The translations under genes and the position numbers were made by a program. A stretch of 64,000 bases of DNA, taken from Galeopsis tetrahit (lineage: Eukaryota; Streptophyta; Magnoliopsida; Lamiales; Lamiaceae). Positions 32,750 through 44,284 of the stretch are shown here, piece by piece (positions within the stretch are counted from its first letter, which is position 1; each line of letters starts with the position of its first letter). The notes below the pieces were generated by a model. The model had not been told where the DNA came from. It did not search any database and saw only the letters and a list, made by a program, of their open reading frames with translations. The stretch spans positions 25,882,001 through 25,946,000 of the forward strand of contig OY776120.1 of NCBI GenBank assembly GCA_963675135.1, given 5' to 3'.

Positions 32750-34740
32750 ACTATACACTCTAGTATTTGACTTAAAATATGCATATTTTATAAAACTTGG
32801 CAGCGAAATTAACTTGGTAAATAAATACTCAAAACACATTTAAGAATATTAAAATTTAACTTCAACTAATGAGTACCAAATCTTGTCCCAACAAGAGATG
32901 TGAACATTACTAAGATGAAAATAGTTTAAAATTTAAATGAAAATAATTAAATAAAATAAAAGGCATTTCTTAATGACATGTACCGCATCCACCGTCCCTC
33001 CACTTCAACTCCTTCAATCTGTAGAATATTTTGATTGGGGTGAGTAAACTAACTCAGTGGGATTAACTTTGTCACAGTTAAATATAATATATGAATAAAA
33101 TCATAACTCACAAACATGCATACAATTTCATAAGCTTGTTGGCAAGGCCAACCATAATAACATAGGCTCGTTGGATAAACCAACCATAAGTTTGTTGGAT
33201 AAACCAACCATAATAACATAGGTTTGTTGGATAAACCAACCATAAGTTTGTTGGATAAACCAACCATAATAACATAGGTTTGTTGGATAAACCAACCATA
33301 AGTTTGTTGGATAAACCAACCATAATAACATAGGCTTGTTGGATAAACCAACCATAAGATGTAAGATGCAGCAAGAAATAACGTCACTCATACGAAATAC
33401 TTAAAAATGACAAAGTATAGCCAATCAAGAAAATTCCCCTTTAAAACCTGAGTAATCTCGTAAGTACGTAACTTGAATTAGTGCAAAAATTCCTCGTCAC
33501 CTATAATAATGAATATTATCTTAGAATAATCTATATAAATAAATTAATGAATACCTAATATATTATTATTAAATTAATAATTACTAACATATATTCTTTA
33601 GCGGAATCATACTGGAGTGATTAGAAATAATTAAATAAGAGCATATATTTTATAACTTTAAAAAAATAGAGACACGGAAAATAACTAAGAATAAATATGG
33701 ATTTACTTAGATCTAATTTAGCTTGATTGGGCTTTTAAGAAAGATATGAAAAATCGGTAAGATTTATCCTGACTCCTAACTAAATGGCGAAATAATATAT
33801 ATATATAATTTAGAATTATCAGCGGTATCAGATAATTAATAACCTATTATTAAATTACTAACTAATGATATTTGCTTTACGGATCTAAGCAGAAGTAAAA
33901 TTCCTGAAATCTTAAGATTTAAAAATAAAACTAACAACCATTTTAAACAATAATGAATCGGATGTATATATATATATATATATACTATTGTATGAGAAAC
34001 ATACCATTTTAATTAATGCGTGCGTAGTTATCAGTTTTTTTTTTTTTTTAATTTGATAAAAATTAACAATTAGCTTAGAGATCTAATTAGGGTGAGGATC
34101 GCATGTTTCTGTATACAGAACACTATATAGCTGCCTATAACGAAATTCAGGACTGGAAATTTCAAGAAATAAAGAATTAAAAATAAAGAAAGGGAGATAT
34201 TAAACTTTACAGTGTTCAAAGCGAAGAGAAGACGCAGAAACTCTTCGATCCAATGCGGCTGCTAAGGACTCGATCAATTAAATATTTAGGGTAGAGTTTC
34301 TTTGTTGGAAGGAAATTGAATTCTTTTCTGTATATGTCTAGAGAAAACTAAACTACCGTATAATATACTACGAGAGGAGATATAAAATTAGTTGAGAGTT
34401 ATATGGAAGGTTGAGAATAATCTGGGATTATCTGAATTGACGTAGAAAATTAGTCTTTCGATTTGAATTCTAATTGCCAACCAAATAGAGATACTTCAGG
34501 AATGTGATTAATTAGTGGGCGTGTTCTATTTCAAATCAATATCTTAAAACTATTAATATATATATATATATATAATTAAAATCTAAAATATTTAATACAT
34601 AACTAATCTATTAAAATACATACGTACTAACCTATATATACATATATCCTATGCAAGTCTTTCTATGTTAAATATATATATATATATATTTTTTTTTAAC
34701 TAATGTTGATTAAAATAAAATAAAAATATAGGGTGCTACA
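32749..34740 (-). repeat. 3' LTR of chromovirus F, outer end missing
   Basis: It matches 39582-41579, but the first 33 or so plus-strand bases (TGTCACATCCCGATTTTAGG...) are absent. It ends GGGTGCTACA at 34740. It contains one more 56-bp repeat unit than the 5' LTR, and two TA microsatellites (33797 and 33966 areas). Confidence 0.92.
33128..33360. repeat. 56-bp minisatellite in 3' LTR of F
   Basis: Tandem GGTTTGTTGGATAAACCAACC-type units alternate CATAAGTTTG and CATAATAACATAGG spacers, about 56 bases per double unit. The core TTGGATAAACCAA is a small hairpin. Three overlapping minus frames remain open through it and are artefacts. The equivalent array in the 5' LTR (40008-40170) is one unit shorter. 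Confidence 0.88.
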
Positions 34741-34753
34741 TTCTATCCCCCTT
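34741..34753 (-). promoter_or_regulatory. Polypurine tract of chromovirus F
   Basis: The minus strand reads AAGGGGGATAGAA before LTR start TGTAGCACCC. It overlaps the TAA stop of pol (34752-34754). Confidence 0.85.
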
Positions 34754-36221
34754 AAAGAAAATTTCGTCCTCGAAATTTAAACGTACCATGGATAAATAGT
34801 TCTGCATATCTTGCGCGTATTTCATCTTCGCGCTCCCATGTCGCCTCTTTCTCACTATGTCGATTCCACTGAATCTTGATTAATGCAATGTCCTTGTTTC
34901 TCAATCGATGAACTTTCCTCTCAAGTATTGCAATAGGTGCTTCCTCATAAGCCAAATTATTATTTATCTCCAATGTCGAGTAATCAATGACATGTTCGGG
35001 ATCTTGCACATACTTCCTCAGCATGGACACGTGAAACACATTATGCACGGCGGCAAACTCAGGAGGTAGAGCTAGTCGGTAGGCTAAATCACCAACTCTC
35101 TCAAGTATCTCGAATGGACCCACATACCTTGGTCTTAACTTGCCCTTCTTTCCAAAACGTACAACTCCTTTTGTTGGCGAAACTTTCAAAAACACCTTCT
35201 CTCCTTCATTGAACTGTAAATCCTTTCTACGCTTGTCAGCATAGGATTTCTGTCTATCTTGCGCAATTCTAATCTTTTCCCTCACATTCTTTACTACGTC
35301 AACTGTTTGTTTTAACAATTCGGGACCCACGAACTTGCCTTCACCAACCTCATCCCAATACAATGGTGAACGACACTTTCTCTCATATAACGCCTCATAG
35401 GGAGCCATCCCAATGGTCGATTGAAAGCTGTGGTTGTACGCGAACTCAACCAGAGGAATATTGTACTCCCAACTACCGCTCAAATCAAGTATGCAAGCCC
35501 TCAACATATCTTCCAAAGTTTGGATTGTCCTCTCTGATTGCCCATCGGACTGCGGATGGTAAGTCGTACTAAAGTTTAGTTTTGTTCCCATGGCCTTATG
35601 TAAACTCTTCCAAAATTCCGAAGTAAATCGCGTATCTCTATCAGAAACAATTGAAATTAGTACTCCATGCAATCTCACGATTTCTTGGATGTACAAGTGT
35701 GCATATTGTTCCATCTTAAAAGTAGTCTTTATGAGAAGAAAATGTGCAGACTTAGTTAGACGATCCACGATAACCCAAACTGCATTATTCCCTTTAACTG
35801 TTCTCGGCAATCCTGTAACGAAGTCCATCGTTATGTGCTCCCACTTCCATTCTGGAATCTTAAGTGGTCGAAGTAATCCTGATGGACGTTGATGTTCAGC
35901 CTTCACTTGTTGACAATTCAAACACTTCTCTACAAATTCTGCAATGTCTCTTTTCATTCCATTCCACCAAAACATTTTTCGTAAGTCGTGGTACATCTTC
36001 GTGCTACCCGGGTGTGCAGCATAAGGTGTACTATGAGCTTCTTCAAGTATTATTTTCTTTAGTTCAACGTTCTTAGGCACACATATTCTTCCTTCATAAT
36101 ACAATGCTCCATCCTCAGCTACTGCAAAACCTTTATTCTCTCCTTTAAGAGTACTCTCCTTCGCTTTACTCAAAAACTTGTCTTTGGGTTGTTCTTTCTT
36201 AATCGTGTCCCTCAAATCTGG
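34752..36221 (-). pseudogene. Chromovirus F pol: integrase with chromodomain
   Basis: This is a 487-codon open stretch. Near its N-terminus is the HHCC zinc-binding region (EEAHSTPYAAHPG...CLNCQQVK). The catalytic core has MDFVTGLP, VSDRDTRFTSEFW and HPQSDGQSERT, so all three acidic residues are present. The GPFEILERVGDLAYRLALP and VFHVSMLRKY blocks follow. The C-terminus is a chromodomain (PIAILERKVHRLRNK...WNRHSEKEATWE) that, in this lineage, binds chromatin marks and guides insertion. The frame is intact but cut off from RT by a TAA at 36222-36224. Confidence 0.93.
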
Positions 36222-36845
36222 TTATACCACTAGAGTTGATAGAACTGCTCTAATACTTCTTGGTGGTTTCAAAATCTCGATTTTCATTTCCGCAAATTCT
36301 CTTATCAACAATTCTTGCTTAGTTAGCGCACTTAACTCGCTCCTTGTCTTCCGACTTAGTGCATCAGCTACTACATTAGCTTTTCCTGGATGGTAGTGTA
36401 TGGTGCAATCATAATCTTTTACTAGCTCCAACCATCGCCTTTGTCTCATGTTCAACTCTTTTTGCGTGAAAAGGTACTTTAAACTTTTGTGATCCGAGTA
36501 GATCTCACACCTTCCGCCATATAGGTAATGTCTCCATATCTTTAATGCGTGAACAACGGCTGCCAACTCCAAATCGTGTGTTGGGTAATTCAGCTCATGA
36601 ATCTTTAGTTGTCTTGAGGCGTAGGTAACAACCTTACCATTTTGCATCAAAACACACCCAAGTCCCTGTTTCGACGCATCACTATAGATCACAAATTCCT
36701 TGGTGGGATCTGGAATTGTCAATACAGGGGCTGATGTAAGTCTCCGCTTGAGCTCTTGAAAACTTTTCTCACATTTCTCATTCCATTCATACTTTTCTCC
36801 CTTCCTCGTCAGTCGCGTCATTGGTGAAGCTATTTTTGAAAATCC
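36222..36845 (-). pseudogene. Chromovirus F pol: end of RT and RNase H
   Basis: This is in the same frame as the parts on either side and bounded by TAA at 36846-36848 and TAA at 36222-36224. It includes the RT-connection block (WNEKCEKSFQELKRRL, APVLTIPD) and RNase H motifs YSDASKQGLGCVLMQ, ELNYPTHDLELAAVV, EIYSDHKSLKYLF and KANVVADALSR. The D, E, D and D catalytic positions look kept. Both stops can be explained by CAA to TAA changes. Confidence 0.92.
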
Positions 36846-38895
36846 TTATATAAACCTTCGATAGTAACCAGCCAATCCCAAGAAACTACGTACCTCATGT
36901 GCATTCATAGGTCTTTTCCAATCATTAATAGCTTCCACTTTGGTCGGGTCTACTTCAATTCCCTTTGCTGTAATCACATGTCCGAGGAATGCAACTTGAT
37001 TTAGCCAAAACTCGCACTTCTTAAACTTTGCATATAACTTTTCCTTACGAAGTGTTTCCATCACGATCCTCAAATGCTCTTCATGTTGCTTTTCATCCAT
37101 TGAGTACACCAAAATGTCGTCTATGAACACTATGACGAACCGATCTAGGAATGGATGAAACACTCGGTTCATCAAGTCCATAAAAACTGCAGGAGCATTA
37201 GTTAGTCCAAAAGGCATTACTACAAACTCATAATGGCCATAACGAGTTCTAAATGTCGTCTTCATGACGTCACTTTCTTTGACCTTCAATTGATGATACC
37301 CCGATCGCAAATCAATCTTGGAAAATACTCCCGCTCCTCTCAATTGATCAAACAAATCTTCGATTCTAGGCAAAGGGTACTTGTTCTTAATTGTGAGTCG
37401 ATTCAACTCCCGGTAGTCGATGCACATTCTCAACATTCCGTCTTTCTTCTTGACAAATAAAACAGGTGCTCCCCATGGTGAGACACTAGGTTGGATGAAA
37501 CCCAAATCCAATAATTCTTGTAATTGCACCTTCAATTCTTGTAACTCTTTCGGTGCCATCCTATAAGGGGCTTTTGACATTGGTGCCGCTCCAGGTGTCA
37601 AATCAATTGTGAATTCAACTTGCCTATCTGGTGGGACTCCAGGTAAATCCTCCGGGAAAACATCTTCGTATTCTCGAACAATTGGTGTGTCAGCAATACT
37701 TATCCATGATGTCTGGCTCCCCGTAATGTTGACTAGATATCCTCGACAATCATTCTTCTTCAACATTGATGCTGCTTTCATCGCACTTATCACTCGTGGA
37801 ACGGTCCTAGACTTTACCCCATAAAAGACAACTTCCTCTTTGCTAGGTAAAAGTAAAGTTACTTCCTTCTCCCGACACTTAATGTCGGCTTGGTACTTAC
37901 TAAGCCAATCCATTCCAAGAATAATGTCAAAATCTTTCATATCCAGCACATATAAATCAGCCTCTAAATCATGTTCGTTCACCTTAATATTAACATTCTT
38001 AACCATAGAATAGGCATTTACGGTTTTTCCAGATGGTATACTAATAACAAGTGGTTCTTCTACACTCACACCCTTATTTTCAGTTAAAGTATGAAATTTA
38101 GCAGACATGAATGAATGTGTAGCTCCCGTATCGAAAAGCACAAAAGCTGGTATATTTGATACTCTGAACATACCTGCCATATTGCCTGGCTGTTGGTCGG
38201 CTTCCTCTTGAGTTAAGGCAAACATTCTTGCATTGCCACCAGCTCCCGTATTCGGTCTCCTCCTATCACCTTTGTTCTGATTCAACGGGCAATTCATTAG
38301 CATATGTCCTTGCTCCTTGCATTTGAAGCATCTATTTTGTCCCATCAAGCATTCACCGCCGTGCTTCTTGCCACACTTCGTACAGTTTGGTCTTTCTACA
38401 TAACTCCCAGGTGCCTGACCTCCATTAACCCGTCCTTGCTTGTTAGGATTCACATCTCCATTGACCCGTCCTTGCTTGTTAGGATTCACATTTCTGTTTG
38501 AACCTGCATCATTCCACTTTCTTTTCCCAAAATTTTCAGTTGGCCTTCGACTGTTCTTGTCAAGTTGTTGACTTGCTGCAATTTCCCCAGCTCTCTTCAC
38601 CAGATTACTAAAAGGCATATCCCCGTGACTAGCAAGGATACTGCGTATTTCAGGACGTAGTCCCTTCTTGAATTTTTGGGCTTTCTTTCGTTCGGTATCT
38701 ACCATGTGTGGGGCAAAACGGGCCAACCGACTGAACTCTCTCTCATACTCCTCCACAGTTAAGCCTCCTTGTTGGAATTCAAAGAATTCCGACTCCATCT
38801 GCTCCCGATAGGTCTCGGGGTAAAATCTTTCCATAACAATCTCCTTAAATCCATTCCATTCTAGTATGTTACGTTCTTCATCTGTTCTTGATCTC
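36846..38895 (-). pseudogene. Chromovirus F gag C-terminus, protease and RT
   Basis: This is a long open frame (662 codons from the first ATG at 38834). The gag end has FYPETYREQMESEFF and YEREFSRLARFAP. It includes a duplicated 13-residue unit NVNPNKQGRVNGG-like (encoded near 38420-38490) and a zinc knuckle CFKCKEQGHMLMNC. The protease has LFDTGATHSFMS with intact DTG and IILGMDWL. RT shows WGAPVLFVKKKDG, DYRELNRLT, SKIDLRSGYHQ, MPFGLTNAPA and the catalytic FIDDILVYS. It ends with TAA right after LGLAGYYRRFI. Confidence 0.93.
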
Positions 38896-39184
38896 TAGTA
38901 GCCTTCCCACCAATGGTCAGCATCCTCCACGAGCTGGAATTCAGCGCAAGCCACACGTTGATGCTCTGACACTCTGTGCATCCGAGGAGGTGAAACACGC
39001 GCTCAAGAGCTCTTAACCACTCTTCGACTGCCGTCGGTCCATCACGTCCGTTGAAGGTAGGTGGTTTATAACGACGAAACTGTTCCACGATGCTAGCATT
39101 AGTTCATATGTTCTGAGGCTCATTGTTGGCTTGATTCTGGTTTTCCTCCCCCTGATTTTGAATAGGTTGTCGACGTGGCGGCAT
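38896..39184 (-). pseudogene. Chromovirus F gag N-terminus
   Basis: The start ATG is complementary to 39182-39184 and encodes MPPRRQPIQNQ. An in-frame TGA at 39104-39106 follows. The next block FRRYKPPTFNGRDGPTAVEEWLRALERVF is typical for the gag of this lineage. A frameshift lies near 38960-38985, and a TAG at about 38894-38896 sits at an expected tryptophan codon. Confidence 0.85.
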
Positions 39185-39566
39185 CGTTTCTATTTCTGCT
39201 AGTCATTATCAATATAGTAACAAGTCATTATCTTCTTTTATAAATCTTTAGAAATTCCTCATTCCTTGGAAAACAAAATAAACACTTAAGCCTTGTACTA
39301 TATGTTCATCTTATCTATCAATTATTTGAAAATAAATATCTTGTAGTACCTACTCTATCATAATTCTTACATAGTTCTTATTGGAAATCGTACCAATCTC
39401 AACAGCATAATATCTTAACGTACCTTATTGGAGCTGAAGCAGTGGGCGGTGGTGGATGCCATAACTTATAACTTATAATCATTATGAATGCATGCATATA
39501 AAGGTTAAAATTATTGAAGCTAAAAGATTTTTTTTTTTTTTAACAAGTCTACAAGAACGTAGACCT

Positions 39567-39578
39567 GCTCTGATACCA
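39567..39578 (-). promoter_or_regulatory. Primer-binding site of chromovirus F
   Basis: The minus strand reads TGGTATCAGAGC, complementary to initiator Met-tRNA, three bases from the 5' LTR end at 39582. Confidence 0.9.
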
Positions 39579-39581
39579 CTC

Positions 39582-41579
39582 TGTCACATCCCGATTTTAG
39601 GGCCTAGATGAAAATACTATACACTCTAGTATTTGACTTAAAATATGCATATTTTATAAAACTTGGCAGCGGAATTAACTTGGTAAATAAATACTCAAAA
39701 CACATTTAAGAATATTAAAATTTAACTTCAACTAATGAGTACCAAATCTTGTCCCAAAAAGAGATGTGAACGTTACTAAGATGAAAATAGTTTAAAATTT
39801 AAATGAAAATAATTACATAAAATAAAAGGCATTTCTTAATGACATGTACCGCATCCACCGTCCCTCCACTTCAACTCCTTCAATCTGTAGAATATTTTGA
39901 TTGGGGTGAGTAAACTAACTCAGTGGGATTAACTTTGTCACAGTTAAATATAATATATGAATAAAATCATAACTCACAAACATGCATACAATTTCATAAG
40001 CTTGTTGGCAAGGCCAACCATAATAACATAGGCTCGTTGGATAAACCAACCATAAGTTTGTTGGATAAACCAACCATAATAACATAGGTTTGTTGGATAA
40101 ACCAACCATAAGTTTGTTGGATAAACCAACCATAATAACATAGGCTTGTTGGATAAACCAACCATAAGATGTAAGATGCAGCAAGAAATAACGTCACTCA
40201 TACGAAATACTTAAAAATGACAAAGTATAGCCAATCAAGAAAATCCCACCTTAAAACTTGAGTAATCTCGTAAGTACGTAACTTGAATTAGTGCAAAAAT
40301 TCCTCGTCACCTATAATAATGAATATTATCTTAGAATAATCTATATAAATAAATTAATGAATACCTAATATATTATTATTAAATTAATAATTACTAACAT
40401 ATATTCTTTAGCGGAATCATACTAGAGTGATTAGAAATAATTAAATAAGAGCATATATTTTATAACTTTAAAAAAATAGAGACACGGAAAATAACTAAGA
40501 ATAAATATTGATTTACTTAGATCTAATTTAGCTTGATTGGGTTTTTAAGAAAGATATGAAAAATCGGTAAGATTTATCCTGACTCCTAACTAAATGGCGA
40601 AATAATATATATATATATATAATTTAGAATTATCAGCGGTAACAGATAATTAATAACCTATTATTAAATTACTAACTAATGATATTTGCTTTACGGATCT
40701 AAGCAGAAGTAAAATTCCTGAAATCTTAAGATTTAAAAATAAAAGCTAACAACCATTTTAAACAATAATGAATCGGATGTATATATATATATATATATAT
40801 ATATACTACTGTATGAGAAACATACCATTTTAATTAATGCGTGCGTAGTTATCAGTTTTTTTTTTTTTTTAATTTGATAAAAATTAACAATTAGCTTAGA
40901 GATCTAATTAGGGTGAGGATCGCATGTTTCTGTATACAGAACACTATATAGCTGCCTATAACGAAACTCAGGACTGGAAATTTCAAGAAATAAAGAATTA
41001 AAAATAAAGAAAGAGAGATATTAAACTTTACAGTGTTCAAAGCGAAGAGAAGACGCAGAAACTCTTCGATCCAATGTGGCTGCTAAGGACTCGATCAATT
41101 AAATATTTAGGGTAGAGTTTCTTTGCTGGAAGGAAATTGAATTCTTTTCTGTATATGTCTAGAGAAAACTAAACTACCGTATAATATACTACGAGAGGAG
41201 ATATAAAATTAGTTGAGAGTTATATGGAAGGTTGAGAATAATCTGGGATTATCTGAATTGACGTAGAAAATTAGTCTTTCGATTTGAATTCTAATTGCCA
41301 ACCAAATAGAGATACTTCAGGAATGTGATTAATTAGTGGGCGTGTTCTATTTCAAATCAATATCTTAAAACTATTAATATATATATATATATATAATTAA
41401 AATCTAAAATATTTAATACATAACTAATCTATTAAAATACATACGTACTAACCTATATATACATATATCCTATGCAAGTCTTCCTATGTTAAATATATAT
41501 ATATATATATATTTATTATTATTATTATTATTTTTTAACTAATGGTGATTAAAATAAAATAAAAATATAGGGTGCTACA
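39582..41579 (-). repeat. 5' LTR of chromovirus F
   Basis: This is a complete 1998-base LTR with plus-strand ends TGTCACATCCCG and GGGTGCTACA. It contains the 56-bp minisatellite (40008-40170), an expanded TA repeat at about 40779-40804 and TTA repeats at 41515-41531. Confidence 0.93.
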
Positions 41580-42644
41580 AGAAGCGATGTACATACTCAA
41601 AGAGATCCATGAAGGTGATGCAGCTAGTCATGAAGAATACAAAGCAGTGGTGAAGAAAGTTTTAAGGGCTGGATTATATTGGCCCTCCATGACAAAAGAC
41701 GCTGGGAATTTGTGAAAAAATGTGTCAAGTGTCAGAAAAATGGTCCATTGATAAGGACCCCTGTGGAAGAAATGGGAGTTATGCACTCTCCCTGTCCCTT
41801 TGCTAAGTGGGGAATCGATTTGGTAGGACCCTTCCCTCCAGCCTCCGGAGGAAGGAAATTTCTGATAGTAGCAGTGGACTACTTTAGCAAATGGGTGGAA
41901 GCTGCTCCTCTGGCTACGATAGATGAAGAAAATGTGATTAAATTCTTGAGAAAACAGATTTGTTGCAGATTCGGAGTACCCAGAATATTGGTCTCTGTTA
42001 ATGGAACATAGTTTGACGGAGAAAATGTACAAGGATGGTGTGCAAGACTAAACATAATACAGAGATTCACCTCTGTAGCTCATCCTCAAGCCAATGGATA
42101 AGTGGAGGTTACTAATCGAACGATAGTTGATGGTATTCGAACAAGACTGACGAAGATAGGAGGAGGATGGGTGAACGAGTTAGACAATGTATTGTGGTCA
42201 TATAGAACTAGTCCAAAGACAGCAACTGGAGAGTCCCCTTTTCAGCTGGTCTACGGAGCCGCGACGGTGATACCTCCAGAGGCCGTGTTGCAGTCGCATC
42301 GAATTGCCCAATTTGAAGAACATCAGAATGAAAGATTGATGAGAGAGGCCCTAGATTTAATGGAAGAAGAAAGAGAGATGGTTAGAGTACGTGCCGAAAG
42401 GTATAAGAGCAGAATTAAAACCGCATATGACCGAAGGGTGATCCTGAGGTCCTTCAGAGCGGGGGACCTGGTACTAAGAAGAGCTGATGCCCTAAAGAAT
42501 ACGGGAAAGTTGGAGCCCAACTGGGAGGGGCCTTATAAAATCACACAGGTACTGAAGGGAGGAGCCTATAGATTACAGAGCATGGAAGGGGTCGACATAG
42601 CTAGACCCTGGAACGTTTGCCATTTGAAGAGATTCTTTATTTGA
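41580..42644 (+). pseudogene. Gypsy integrase of element E (N-terminally cut)
   Basis: The plus-strand frame begins at the edge of element F. The HHCC zinc region is visible (IHEGDAASHEEYKA, then a one-base break near 41690, then KKCVKCQKN). The core has WGIDLVGPFPP, VSVNGT followed by TAG at 42009-42011, and, after a second in-frame stop near 42100, EVTNRTIVDGIR. The second catalytic aspartate, normally in SDNGTQF, is valine. The C-terminal half 42102-42644 is intact, with WSYRTSPKTATGESPF, RAGDLVLRRAD and WEGPYKITQVL. Motifs fit the Tat lineage. Confidence 0.9.
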
Positions 42645-42952
42645 AGAAAGTGTAAGGTCTTGAGACCATTTATGACTTTTATTTTGTGATTTTTTACATG
42701 GATTCATATTTTGCTTAATGTATTTTGTGGCTTCACCGGAGCTCTTTTTCCCTCTCTACGGGTTTCCCCTCTGGGGTTTTTCCGTAAAGAGGTTTTTAAT
42801 GAGACCGGCGTAGGTTATCTATGGCCTATGTTGAAAACTGACAATAAATCAATGAAGTCTTATCCCTTTTTGAAGAAAGAATTACTCAGAATTATTGTGT
42901 CGTGATTATCTTTTTCATATTTGAATATGTGATATATGAGTACAAAAAATGA
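42645..42952 (+). other. Non-coding spacer after integrase of element E
   Basis: The start of the long 3' untranslated region includes CTCTACGGGTTTCCCCTCTGGGG-type sequence. I see no gene; the 64-codon ORF at 42711 has no domain. Confidence 0.5.
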
Positions 42953-43770
42953 CGAGTGAGAAACACTCAAAGGCCTAGAGGCCGAGGTGCTCCAGAGAGC
43001 CCTCATATTACTTGAGACCCAAAAGGGTTACTGAAATGAGAAGATTTTATGAATTAAAATCTTTTAAGAGTTCGAGTGAGAAACACTCAAAAGCCTAGAG
43101 GCCGAGGTGCTCTAGAGAGCCCTCATCTTACTTGAGACCCAAGTGGGTTACTGAAATGAGAAGATTTTATGAATTAAAATCTTTTAAGAATTCGAGTGAG
43201 AAACACTCAAAAGCCTTGAGGCCGAGGTGCTCCAGAGAGCCCTCATCTTACTTGAGACCCAAGTGGGTTACTGAAATGAGAAGATTTTATGAATTAAAAT
43301 CTTTTAAGAGTTCGAGTGAGAAACACTCAAAAGCCTAGAGGCCGAGGTGCTCCAGAGAGCCCTCATCTTACTTGAGACCCAAGAGGGTTACTGAAATGAG
43401 AAGATTTTATGAATTAAAATCTTTTAAGAATTCGAGTGAGAAACACTCAAAAGCCTAGAGGCCGAGGTGCTCCAGAGAGCCCTCATCTTACTTGAGACCC
43501 AAGTGGATTACTGAAATGAGAAGATTTTATGAATTAAAATCTTTTAAGAATACGAGTGAGAAACACTCAGAGGCCTAGAGGCCGAGGTGCTCCAGAGAGC
43601 CCTTATCGTACTTGAAACCCAAGAAGGTTAATTAATGAAAGGAGAAGATTTTTTGCGAATAAAAGTCTTTTAAGCACAAGAAAGTAAAAAGAAGGTGAAA
43701 TGCTTAGAGGCTTAGAGACCGAGATCCTCCAGAAAGCCCTCACCATGCTTGAAAATTACAAAGACTAGAT
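42953..43770 (+). repeat. 120-bp tandem repeat array in 3' UTR of element E
   Basis: Five well-conserved 120-base units start at 42953, 43073, 43193, 43313 and 43433. A diverged sixth starts at 43553 and a partial seventh at about 43680. Each has CGAGTGAGAAACACTC, GGCCGAGGTGCTC, AGAGCCCTCAT and ATTAAAATCTTTTAAGA. Tandem arrays in the 3' UTR are known in Tat-lineage elements and can seed satellites. Confidence 0.95.
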
Positions 43771-44284
43771 AATGAAAAAGATAGATTTCATGATCCAGGA
43801 GTCAAGAGAAGAGGGAGGATGTCCCCCCATAACCAAGCCAATTGAAATCAAAATATAGGACAACCAAGAGATGATTCCAACGTAGCCTACAAGACCAACG
43901 AAAAGGGGGGGGGAGAGAGCACACCTCCAACATATTCTTTGCTGGTCTTGCAAGTTACTCATGCAAACAGAGAAGAAAAAGCACGCCAACAGACAAGCAA
44001 TATCAAGCCAATACGATCACTACAAAAGCCCCCACATATCCAGGAGTGTGGGGTCCCCTACGAAGTATGAGAACAAGTATTATGAGCAGAAAATGAAAAG
44101 AGTGCAGCAAAACGAAAGAAAAGTAAATTGTTCATTGTGACCACCAGAAATATGAAATCTAAACTGCTTTTTCAGCAGCAGCTTCCTCGGCAACAACCCC
44201 CTCGACCTCAACTCCTTCAATTCCTCTAGCAGCCCCCTCCTCTTCAGCGACATGGTTGCTAGATCCTCCGCCCTCCTCTAGACC
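43771..44284. other. Non-coding region between array and antisense gene
   Basis: No recognised gene. It includes a G10 run at about 43905. It probably holds the 3' UTR of the antisense gene on the minus strand and part of the sense 3' UTR. Confidence 0.5.

Larger units (their letters stand above)
32747..41579 (-). mobile_element. Ty3/gypsy chromovirus F (Tekay/Del-like)
   Basis: The minus-strand element has its 5' LTR at 39582-41579, PBS at 39567-39578, one gag-pol frame at 34752-39184, PPT at 34741-34753 and 3' LTR at 32749-34740. Domain order gag, zinc knuckle, protease, RT, RNase H, integrase and C-terminal chromodomain defines a chromovirus. No TSD is found because the outer 3' end is deleted together with part of element E. 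By hand about 20 substitutions separate the two LTRs over about 1.95 kb. Confidence 0.93.

Noticed and set aside
32484..32839. Minus-strand ORFs in the LTR of element E, repeated at 47255-47572
   Set aside because: They lie in both LTR copies, overlap in different frames and have no domain.
33049..33391. Three overlapping minus-strand ORFs with repeated YGWFIQQ-type peptide
   Set aside because: The 56-bp LTR repeat is open in all three minus frames. The same ORFs appear in the other LTR (39915-40201), so they are repeat artefacts.
35363..36396. Plus-strand ORFs opposite chromovirus integrase and RNase H
   Set aside because: They are antisense shadows of a well-supported pol frame and show no domain.
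41580..41584. Target duplication for chromovirus F
   Set aside because: The right flank is AGAAG, but the left LTR end is deleted, so no matching pentamer can be assigned.
43132..43338. Plus-strand ORF in the 120-bp array
   Set aside because: The peptide repeats with the DNA unit and the frame is lost in diverged units; no sign of coding constraint.
42953..43680. CRISPR-like array
   Set aside because: Units are 120 bases with no unique spacers and lie inside a retrotransposon 3' UTR in a plant genome.
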